DNA of 64,000 nucleotides, taken from positions 124,001 through 188,000 of the forward strand of contig JAMZAV010000774.1 of the NCBI GenBank assembly GCA_024449915.1. Direction: 5' to 3'. Within the stretch, counting starts at the first letter, position 1. Each line of letters opens with the position of its first letter. The DNA is from Sweltsa coloradensis. Lineage: Eukaryota; Arthropoda; Insecta; Plecoptera; Chloroperlidae. The translations under genes were made by a program, and so were the position numbers. Under the pieces are notes generated by a model. The model made no database searches. It had not been told where the DNA came from and saw only the letters and a program-made list of their open reading frames with translations. Shown piece by piece: positions 46,501-58,500 of this stretch.

Positions 46501-49500
46501 CAATACAAGACGGGTAGCTGGTTATAAAGATAGTCGGATTGACGGTTCAGGCACGGGGTACGTCAGCCAACCTAATATTCCTGCTATTGTTAGATTGTTT
46601 CTTCCTGGTAATGAATTGTTGACAGGATCATCCGACGTTGCTTTCCCAAAAAGTAGAGTAGAAATCTTGATTTTTTAACTCTAAAATCTGCCCCCCTATG
46701 CCCCCATGGCATGAAAGTTAGGGGGGGCAATGCCCCCCTTGCCCCCCCCTGTTCCGACGCCACTGGATATTTGTTTAGTAAAAGCTCCCCAACAGCTTTG
46801 TATCCCGGCATGTTACATTATCAGACGTGTCGCTTGCGCCTCGCTGAAAGATTTCCTTTAGCCAATCACCGTCCAGGGATTGACCATCTCGTCGGACCGA
46901 TCTCGCAGAGAGCGAGAAGAATTTCAATGAGATCTCGGACAATGCGCGAGGATTTAGCGGCGAGTACGCGTTGACAATTTGTATTGACTCTGACTGGATG
47001 ATACCCTGGCTGTTTGGCCGCAACCTGAGCGAGTTCGTGGGAGGAATACTTGAAACCAGGAGGTGGCTAGAGCTACTCTTCATTGCGTGGAGGTCAGAGG
47101 TGTATAGAATATTCAGTGACTGCCTAGTAATCGTGAAAACACTGCCATTTTGCGACTTCAAGACTACACATCCCTTCGATCGTGAATTGCAATAAAACAC
47201 TGATGGAATGTCCAGGGTAATGACACCCTGCCCGAACGTTAGATGTGACGCAAGGACAACCAGGACAACCCACATGGGGCCCTCCTCGAGGGGACTGCTG
47301 ACCACAAAACTGCCAACTGGGCTCTAAAACATATTGTTCTTCATCATCTTTCATACCATCACGCATATGCTTCTTCGTAACTGCCATTACATCATACCTT
47401 GTGTTACAAAGTGGCTAAAAAAAAACGAACGATGCCAAATTATGAAGTTCTATTGCGAAAGTATAAAAATAAATCAATGATAAGAAAGATCTCTTTTATT
47501 TGCTTGAAGAAGAATATATTATGAGTTTTCATTCTGGAAACTGAGAAGGTTGACCGACTTTTCTAGTCTTCCAGGAATAACGAGTAATAATAAGGCAGTA
47601 GAAGTCACCCAGTTAAACTGCCTGACTGAAGCTTTCCTAAGTCAGAAGGTGGCGCGTGGCCTGGCTTGATAGAAGAAATTTATACAAATAAACTCAATAC
47701 GATAACTGCACCAACACACAGCAGTATATAATCACACGACAGCAATAAGAAGTGCGAATGACACCACGGCCAAAGTAACGTTATGACTGGGGAGTTCTGC
47801 GGTGTCATGGTCACGCCTTATTGCTGTCTTCAGTGATTAAACCATTAAATCCATGATCAAATAACCAACAAACAACGTAACTACCATGACTTGCGCTTCT
47901 TGTGCGTACTTTACAGCTCGGATGACGTAGGGAGTGTTTGTGTTCCTACCAGTGTAGGTTAGCCGCTAGCCACATATACAACTAGGTATTTATTATGCCC
48001 GTGCACTGGGACCATCGTTCACACACAGAACCGCAAAGATCGTAAATAAAACAAATCAACGTATTAAATAACGCCACGAGTACAAAACAACACGCAGAGT
48101 TGTTGTTTATCGTAGTGTTTCGGTCCAGTTCGTGTCCTGTGTTGGCGACGACGATAAATTTAAAAAATGTGCCTATTTTAGTTATTTACGTACGTGTCTA
48201 CACATAAAACTAGAATATCTTTGACCTGACGGCTTATTGGATATATTGGATGTAAATCTTAACCGTTGCCAAGGCCCCCAAAGTTTATCTTTACGTAATC
48301 GTTATTCCCAATGTTTGAATAATACACCACAATAAAATGTGCTAAAGCTTTACAGTGAATGCCCAATGTTTAGCAACTGTGAAAAGAGATCCTTGAAATA
48401 TGAGTTTAAAATAAATTTCTCGGAGCCGCGAAGAAAACAATCAACAGCTGTTAACAAAATACGTAAATATGGCTGTCTTCAGTGGAGTGCTCTCTTAGTC
48501 TTATGAAAGTAAGACATATTATTGTAAACTCAATAACCGGAAGAAACTCGCGGTATACTCTGCATAATAAGTATAGCGGCTCTAGTTTACTTGACTTCTT
48601 GGAATAAAAGTATAACATTGAGTTTGTGCTTACGAGAAACTGCGTCACCAAATCGCTGTTGTAGGGGATGGTTGGTCTTATAAGATGTTTTGAGTCGTTG
48701 TCGCATTGTTGCTTTATCTTTCGCCGGGCATCCAGTCCTAGAAATAAAATAAACATCAAGTTTAATAAAACAGAACAGAGGTGTTGATGTCGTCAACAAG
48801 TTACAATAGGTTTGGAGAGGCTAACAATGGAAACTCCTCTTCTCCTGAATCTATGTGAGCATTTCGTCTTAAAAAATAACAACAATCACTTGAGGGAGGT
48901 ATCACATTGTCAGCTCAGCCTACGCGTCAGTTCTCACTTGTGACAATGTGTTGGTAGTAAAAACAGAAAGTTGTCGGCGTTTCCCAAGCTGACAATTCCA
49001 TTGTATTGTTGTGATGAAAACATATTTACGATATTTTAGAAAACACCACTAAAAGTGAACTAAACAGTTTATAGGTCGGAGGGTTGGGGGGGGGGGGTTA
49101 CTCTGATTCCCAATTGGTTTCAAAGTAGAGGAAGCGAGAAATGTAAGTCAGGATAGGAGTGTGTGAGTTGAGTGAAGAGAAGGGGTGAACTCCCAAGCGA
49201 TGGCGCGAGTAATTTAGAAACAAGATGGCCGCTGTCGTGCTTGTTACCCCCCCCCCTCCCCCACCCGGATGTGATCGCAATCCGTCATAATGGCGGTACC
49301 GTGTTCTAGCTTGGTGTGCAAACATCACAAGTCGTCATCCCTCCAATTAGCAGCTCCACTAGACAACTTTACTCGCCTACATATTGATTCTGCGAGACTC
49401 ATTAGTCCAGGAGTCATTGAACTCATTGGTCAATCCATTCCTTTCAGTCTTCTTGACATAGAAATTAATAACCTATCGATATTTTATTAACAATTATTCA

Positions 49501-52500
49501 TTTTAGCTAAATCCCTTCTCTCTCAGTCAAGATCAGTGTCAAACTAATACTATGTAGCCTGCACGTCAAATGAATAAAAATCTAATCTTAGGCTACTTGA
49601 TAAATATCACAACGGCACTACCCATCTAAATATATTATTATTGTACAGAGTGGTTTCTTGGTAGTTAGTTTAATTGTATTCTACCTGTCCCATGACGGCC
49701 AGTGTATGCCGTGTAGGCCAGTGTATGTGTTGTAGGCCAGTGTAGGCCAGTGTGTGTAGGGTTAAGGACATGTCCATACCCTCTCTGCAAACCCCCAGCT
49801 ATGTCTGCCACCGACGGGAATCAAACCCACATCATTACGAATCAGGTGTTTTTCAAAGAACTCGCTACACCAAGTTTAATTACGCATCAGCTTTTAGTCT
49901 CTTTGATTTGCTTAAGGAAGGAACTCTTTGTACTTTGTGTCTGCTCGAGCATGATATTGAAACAGCTAACGAGACTCGGTATAATGTAATTGGACTGACT
50001 CTGCACGTAATACGGGCCATTGAATCATTTGGAAGGATTTACTTTGCTTCAGCCCTGTCTATCTAGCTGAACGAATGACACCAGCTCGCGGAGAATCAGC
50101 CCTAGTTGTCGTTTAATTAACGCAAACATAAGTTAACGAGTACATGTACAATGTAGACTCGGGTCGGACTAATATTCAACCCCGAAAACAATCGGACAAG
50201 TTTGAGACTTAAGAGCACTCTTTCCCTTCCCTACTTATCATATAACACGTATTTATTGATTCATATAAATTGTCGTCAAAAAATCGGAATTCGAACCCAG
50301 AACATCCGGCTTAACGTGCCTTAACTCTATGAGCAGGAGGTTCTGGGTTCGATTCCCAGTCGGGCAAATTTTTACATTTACTATGTTACAATAACTATGC
50401 AGGCTTATGCTTAAAGGTCATGTAATCAACAAACACTTATTATTGTTGTTGTGTTTCAGTCCCAACCTGAACCAGTGACGGTCAAGGGGCGGCTCCTGCA
50501 CGGATCTCCCCAGATGCTGCAGCTCAGCCTAGACGGCAAGCGACTGTATGTCACCACCTCCCTGTTCTCCCCCTGGGACAAACACTTCTACCCGGACATG
50601 GTCAAGTGAGTATAGCTATGCAGTGGCGGCTTGAAGGTTCCAATATGACTGGTGCCAGATATTTTCCGTACCACCCACCACCCCAGGTGCGTAGGGGGAA
50701 CTAGCACGGAAGGTTTGGGGGAGCTCCCCCCAACTACAGCGCCGCAGGCGAAAATTTTGAAAATCATTTTTTTAGAGTGGTTTTGGTGCGTTCTAAGAAA
50801 AATAAGGGGGTTGAATGCAATACCAAATTCAGTGGCGTATCCAGGAATTCATAAAGGGGGGGGTTTTATCAATTTTTTCATAGATGTGCTGAAGGCTAAG
50901 TGAGGGGTCCGGGGGCTTGCCCCCCGGAAAAATTTTCTTCTTCAAGGTCATTTTGGTGAAAATCTGTGCGTTTTAAAGCATTTCAATGACCAACTTTTTA
51001 TCTTCTAAAATCCTGTTTTTTATCCAAAAGTTTTCTATTTCAAGGTAATTTTGGTGAAAATCTATGCATTTTTTAAGCACCACAACTTTTTATCTAGGTC
51101 TATTAAATCCTGTTTTTAATCTAAAGGTTTTCTCTTACAAGGTCATTTTGGTGAAAATCTGTGCGTTTTAAAGCATCAAAATAACCAACTTTGTATCTAC
51201 TAAAATCTTCTCTTAGTCAGATGGTAATTTGTAGTTATTTTAATTTCTCATTTACACTTTTTTTTCAAAAGGGGGGGGGGGTTTGTCCCCCCTCTCCTCC
51301 CCCCTTGGATACGCCACTGACCAAATTAATGTCTTTTTTGTACAGTAAAAACTATAAAACTATAAAAACAAATAATTGGAGTAGTGACAAGATACCATGT
51401 TGCAACTATTGAATATGCATATCATTACGTTCGCGATCACGTCCAACAATAATGGGAAATTGTTGAAATTGTTGGTCATTACTCTTCTGAAGTGGGGATG
51501 GGGAATTTCCTCGTTCCTACGTGCCTGCTGAACCACTCAGTGGCATAGGCGCCCGCAGGAATTTTGGCAGGGAGGGGCAAAAATTACAACTTGCATTTTC
51601 GTTGGGCAAACACAAGGGGTTTGGGGGGCGAAGCCCCCCAACAATAGCGCCGCAGGCGAAAATTTTGAAAATCAGATTTTTAGAATGTGTTTGGTGGGTT
51701 TTAGAAAAAAGTAGTGGGATGAATTCATAACCAAAATTATGTTCTAATTTTTGTGCCGTCGACACTCAAAACGAGAAAACCATTCAAAATATTTTAACCT
51801 CCCATTTTTTGTCGTTCAATCAAAGGCTTCAGATTCCCAACATTGAGTTGGACGACTTTTAGTTTTTTTGTGCACTGAGATAATATGACTTTACCCCACC
51901 TCACATTTTCGCTTTCGCAAGCCTTTTATTGTGACAGTCATGCAAAACTCGCGTTATTCCATGGAGTGGTATTCTTTTCAAAACTCAAGACGAACTATTG
52001 CAGGTAAAATACACAATAAGCTACTTATTTCGCAGAAAATTGGCAACCATTAAATTTAACAAACGTTCATCAGTAAAGAAATCTACTTTCCATTCACATT
52101 TTAAATGCTACAAGATTAATCATAAATCCTCACATCAAATGAGGGCAAATTAGCACTTCTGCTTGCTCGGGGCCAGGGAGGCAACTGCCCCCCCTGGCCC
52201 CTTCCTGCGAGCGCCCATGCCCAGTGGTGAAAAACAACTTAGGAGAGGCGAACAATAAACGAGGGGAAAATTTTGCACTTCAATGTCATGTTCTGCGGCA
52301 ATCTGTGCGTTTAAGAGCAGCAGAATGAAAGCTAATCAATGTTTTTCTATCATTAAAATCCCTACTTTTTCCACCAATTAATAAAATTGCACATAATATA
52401 TACCCACGACCCACACCATATTTAGAACTTTTTAAGTTCTTCTAATTGTTGTTTCAGTGGTGACTTAAGTTAGGGCACTCCGCTCTATGATTCTCAATGT

Positions 52501-55500
52501 TGTTCTATTTTTTTATTTTAGGTTTCATAACCCTCCGTGCCTTTGTTTTGTTCGCTGCAAGAAAAACAATAAATCACAAAAAGAGTATATACTCTTTATA
52601 TACTTGCCCAGAGAACTAGATAGAAGATAGACGCAGCACAACTGCGCAACCCCCGATACGCCACCAGGCCACCTAACAGTTGACCACTCAGTCAGCTGCA
52701 TTGGCAAACTAGATACAAAACAACGAGAGCAAACACCACTGTCTCATAGTGCGGTGTCTTTGTGTCATTAGAATTAACTCGTAGACGATAAGACCTTACA
52801 GGGCTTACAAAACACAATGCTGCTTTTGCACAACACATCATTTTTATACTAACAATATTTTTATGAGGGTGGGTTCACGAGCTACGCTCGGTGCCATGGC
52901 ACCGGTCAGGGTATAGGTCAAGCCACCACTGGCTATGAGAGGACAGTCATGTTGTGTATGTATGTGTGGCGCGACATAGATAGATAGCACTTGGTGAATC
53001 TCTCTCGCGCAAGGTTGCTGGTTCGAGCCCCAGTTATGATCAAAGATCTATTAAGTATTCGTGGAGATTTAATCTGCAAATGGGTGTATATATATATATA
53101 TATAACGGTGTCGTCGCTAGAGCAACGATTACAACGAAGCAATTCTTAAATATCCCGGAAAGGAAATCAGCTGTAGATGAACTTAAACCAATCACAGAGA
53201 GGAGAGAAATTTATTGACACTATCCTACACTCACCTCGGGATTTTCAGTTATTATTCCCACTAAATCAATGAGCAGTCATGTTGGATAACGATTTAAAAG
53301 TGTAGTGGAAGTTAAAGTTTCTCTCCTACCTTTGTTCACATAAAATATACTATGTCGACAGTAGTTCCCCCATCCAAACATACTTCAACACATTCATATT
53401 TAATATTCGTGCAGTTAACCTACAAAGAATGGGGTGAGCTGCAGGTGACCCAGATCTCTCCCTCTACAGAATCTCGTTCAACTAAGCCCGAGCTAATTAG
53501 TAATTAGGTCAGAGGTGAAGCTCGTGAACAGTAAAGTGTGGAGTAATCCCTGTCGCACCTAGGTGGGTGGTTAGCTAGGAACGTTGTACCTCGGCGAGGC
53601 TGACTGATAACTGAACTAAATGCTTCTAGGGCAAAGAGGGGCTGGTTGTTAACAATCTATCATCGGAGAGTCATTTGTATCGGTGAGGCACAAGGGTGTA
53701 GGATGGAGGGTCACCGTTACACTTATTAGCAAGAGAACGTCCCTCACCAGCACTGACAGTGCCCATCCCTAGTAAAAATGTCAGTTGATGACCGTTAAAA
53801 ATTTGGATTGCCAACAGGGTCAATATCAACAGGCAGCAATTGGTTATCAACTGTTCATCAAAATTGGCATCTAAATAATATTGGTTATTCATTGATTATC
53901 AGTTGGGTATAAGCTGTTGATCACCTGACCAGCTGGCCATTTCAATTGCCAATCATGGACATCTACTTGCCCTAACAGAACAGGCCATACCAATATCTTT
54001 CTGTTCAAATTAGTTGCCATCAACTGAACTTTTATCCAGGGACGGTCTACATACATTCAGCCCACCAAAGAATATCCTTGTACGATGATCAGGAGACTAC
54101 GACCTATGTATCTCTAAGGAAGACTTTGCAATATGTTATCAACCCCGCATGTTCCAGATACGGATCTACCCTGGTGAAGCTGGACGTGGACACGGTGGAC
54201 GGTGGACTCTCGCTGGACAAGGACTTCCTAGTGGACTTCGGTCAGGAACCTGGAGGACCCGTCTTAGCCCACGAGATGAGGTGAGGGGGGGGGGGTAGTT
54301 GGGATGTGTTACACAAACATAATATATACATATATATTATAAATACACATTGTACAAAATAGGTGATGCCAAATTAAATTAATGATGTGAGATATATGTG
54401 AGATATATAATATTTTTATGGTTTGAGGGCAATTGGTTTGTTGTATATAAGTCGTTTTGAATTCAATGAAATGTCTCTAAATATTTACTTTTTTCTATTT
54501 ATTTTTCTGGCTCGAATGCAGTCTGGTTAGACAGTTAGATCTAAAGATAACCTGTGTGCAGGACACACTCCGGCTTCCAAGTACTGTGCCATGTGTGTGG
54601 GCATAGATGAACTTTGACTTTCAACTAGATAACTGATTGAAAGCCAATAACTAAGTTGTATTTCATATTTAGTTGTGACTGTACTTGGGTAAGATTTCAT
54701 CTCACAATGTATGGTTCTCCGAGACACAATTGGGGAAGCGAACATGGGGAGGGGGAAGAACAAGTTAGGGGGGGGGGGGGGTAAATTGCAATTTCTCTAT
54801 TCATAGTTCTGTGCCACAGCTGATTCGTCAATGTCGGAAACTTGGCTGGGAAATCTGAATCAAGTCGGATTATGCTTGTATCGTAACAAGACTTTCCCAA
54901 AGGGGATCTTTGTGAGAAATTGACAAGTGAAACGGATTCCTACCCATAGAGGCAGGGGAATCTTACTATTAGTTACTTCACTTCACAGCGGAAACTTTCT
55001 TTCAATCAATTCTCTTCTGTCTGGCCCGAACTGGTAAACTCTCATATGTCATGTCATGATCGAAACTAACACTTGTATCACGTTAAGGGGATATTTCACT
55101 GAAATTGAAATTTTCTCAACCATTCCATGTACTCATTTGAAATTTTTAGTATAACTGCTTATATCATTGAAAGTAATAATTCCCCCCAAAAAAGTTCAAA
55201 ATAATTTTATATTTTCCAACAATGGACAATTACATTGTTAAAACAGCGTTTTGCTAAAAATGCCAAGGCTTTCACAGTTTTCATTTTTTTTAGTGTTAAG
55301 TGTTTTCGATTAAAAAACAATACATCTAAACATTCACCAGTGGAATTTGATAATTTTTGTTTTGTTTGGAATATATGATTTTTTTTTGTTTGTGGAAATA
55401 TGTTTTAAATCTATTTACATTTTTAAAACTGATAATGTCAAATGTGTCTCGTGAATATGTCACAATAAGATCTTGTGAGCAGTAACAAATTAACCAAAAT

Positions 55501-58500
55501 TAAAAAAGAAAAATGCTACATGGCAAAAATGATGCTCGCAAAGTTTTCAGGCAGGTGTTGTGAGCGTAATTTTTAACAAAAAAGCGTAATTTCATATTCA
55601 TAAGAATTATTTTGATGGCCAAAGTTCAACAAATGATACTTATAAAATAGGAAGTTCGATAAAAACGTTTACATTCGTAAAGCATGTGGTGTTATGAAGT
55701 CAGAAATTGTAAAATTAAAAAATAAAAACGTAAAATTGCGATTTCATGAAAATTATTTTTAGATTGCGCTCAAATTTCACACGAATAAATAAATAAATAA
55801 AATTAAGGTTCTGTGAAAAAATCATTACATCGGATAAAGCATGTAGGTGTTCTCAGTCGAAGAAAGTTTAAAAAAAAAAAATCGTAAAATTGCAATTTTC
55901 AAGAGAAATAATTTTTTATTGCGCTCGAATTTCACACGAATATATAAATTCATAAAATAAAGGTTCTGTGAAAAAATCATTACATTCGGATAAAGCATGT
56001 AGGTGTCGAAGTCGAAGAATTGTTTTAAAAATCGAAAAAAATCGTAAAATTGCGATTTTCATGAGAAATAATTTTTTGATTGCGCACAAAAACGTAGCAG
56101 TTCTTGGTTCAGAGATTGCGAAGGCTTTCATAAAATTTCATCGCAATTGGAGTATCGGTTTAGCCGGAATCGTGCTAACAGACACACAATAATACAAACA
56201 AAACAAAAAAAAAACATTCCGGATTTTTTTCTCCAGTGTAGTGAAATGGAATCTTCGCTACGCTCATCCAATAAAAGTTCCGAGATAATAGCTTTAAAGT
56301 TGATTTATGTTGTTTTTCCGTAAATTTGAGTGTAACACTATACTAAAGGTTAATTTAATTTATTTTACATGAATTCACTGGTCCTTTATAACCTGTTAAT
56401 TAAGGCTTCTTTAAAATTGACTAAAATAGTTATGAATAACACTCTATACATCCCTAGATTAGCATATCAGTACCGGTAAGCCAATTTCCCATGCAAAATA
56501 GCATGCAGCGTTTAAGAAAAAAAATTGAATGCTTAAAAAATTGTATCGGCATAAAATAAATTTATGTAGGCAAGAAATAACAACGTTAATGTTAAATAAA
56601 AAAATAAAAAATAAAAAAGCAAAACTTCTGGTTTTTCCAACATTTTCAGTGAAATATCCCCTAAATTCAATTAGAGCTGTCTGCACATTTGATGGGTGCA
56701 CGAAATGAGTTTGGGGCATTGTTCATCTTCTATTTTATTTCCATAATCACTCATGTGAGCATTTCTTTCTCATTTCCCGCACACACGTTTTTTGAACCAT
56801 CCATACACCCATCCTATATCATCCCTCATACATACTTCTTGACGTGAATTGAAATAATTTCTAAACCTGGTTCCATTTCTAGTCACCTGTATTTGTTAGT
56901 TGAGAGTAAAGGTTCCTCCAACAGTTTCCTATTATGTTTGGATCAAGTCACTGTTGCATCAATGGAGACGTTAAGCTCTATTTTGATTAATGTAATCAAT
57001 AATTTTATCATTCATACCATGATACAACATTAAATTAAATAAAGTATAAAATAAGATGAAACGACGCCAAACCACTATACGTCGACACAAACACACACAC
57101 ACAAACAGCCAGGCTAGGTCGATTGACTCCGGTCTATAGAGATGAACTCTGAACGATGCCTGGGTGGTCTTCTCTTGAGTCTCTTCTAACACCAAAGAGA
57201 TCGTTTAGTATCAACAATGCAGTCGGAGATCAAACGCTAAAGTGGACGACAAGAGCTGAGCCACGCGCTCCACTGCACGGACTGATATAGTTGACAAGAT
57301 TAGGACTAGGACTAGGGGCGTCTCAATCTCATTCCAATCTGCGGAGACGCCTTCAATAATCACCAGAGAAATATGCATAGATGATACACACCCAATTCAC
57401 GGGATCTTGCCTTCTAGTTAACTTAAGCAATTATTTTAGTATTTTATTGTTCATGTCTTGCCAGTAATAATTTTGTCTGGTCCAGCATCGCTACACAACG
57501 CGGGCACACGGTCGTAAAACGTATAAAAGATTAGTCAGGTAGATTAGATATCTACGAGTTGATGACTTTATGATCACGGGCAACAGGTGAAGTAAGGCCC
57601 TATCGTGTTGCCTCGAGGCGTACTCAATACTCATTACTCGGATACAGAAGGAAATTGTTAATTAGTTTTCAAAATATAAATTGGTATTGTGTGCAGTGGC
57701 GTAGCTACCGCCCCCGCAGCCCCCGCGACTGCGGGGGGGCCCTGGCCTGACTGGGGCCCTCGGGGCCCCTGTCAGGTTACAGAAGGCCCCTTCATCTTTC
57801 GAAATGAATTTTGAAGTAAAAAATCTCTCGCAGAACTTAACCCCAAAATTACATCTTTTGTAAAAAAAAATACGCATTAGTTCAAGTTGACAAAAGAGTA
57901 GAATGAACCGTGATAACCAATTTTACACATATTAACTTCAAAAATGCACACCTCTAAACAATTTGCACAATTTTGTCAAATCACCCGAGTTGAACATGGC
58001 CAATCATCTGTGACATGACTACTGTCAGTTCTGTCAATCTTTTTTTAATTTTATAAAGAACTGAGTCGTATTAGTAAGATTCCAATTCCAGATTCTTTTG
58101 AACGGGGATATTTACAAAATGCCTTTTCAGAGAAATCTCATTTCGCATAGTATATAACGCGGTCAATTACATTAATAAATCATGACAACCCTTCTGTTGT
58201 CTGACAGAGGGATGTTTTGATGATGGCATGCAATTATTAGTTCATTGACATTTCATTCACACTTCAAGTGATCCTATGACAATGACTTCACACCCATTTT
58301 AATCAACATCATCATCATAAGTAGATAAGTGATTAGTTTTTATATTTTTATTTAAAAGTGATGCAAGTAATCCACCCACTTTGTCGTTAGATTTGTTGAT
58401 TGGTGTGTGTACGTAAATGTATGCAAGTTTAAAAATGTCTATTTTCTGGGGTGTTTTAATTTATCATTATTGGTGTTGATATTATTAATATAACATAATG

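Larger units (their letters stand above)
50621..52931. mobile_element. TIR element hosting two further insertions, 15 bp after the exon 10 donor
   Basis: Ends CAGTGGCGGCTTGA (50621) and TCAAGCCACCACTG (to 52931); GCTATG borders both sides (50615-50620 and 52932-52937), so the shared duplication is 6 bp. The interior has the CGCCGCAGGCGAAAATTTTG module at about 50740. It contains the elements at 50830-51319 and 51538-52225. Confidence 0.75.

Noticed and set aside
46775..47305. 176-codon minus-strand frame with a signal-peptide-like stretch
   Set aside because: No ATG with support at its start, no splice sites matching its limits, no domain, and composition like surrounding noncoding sequence.
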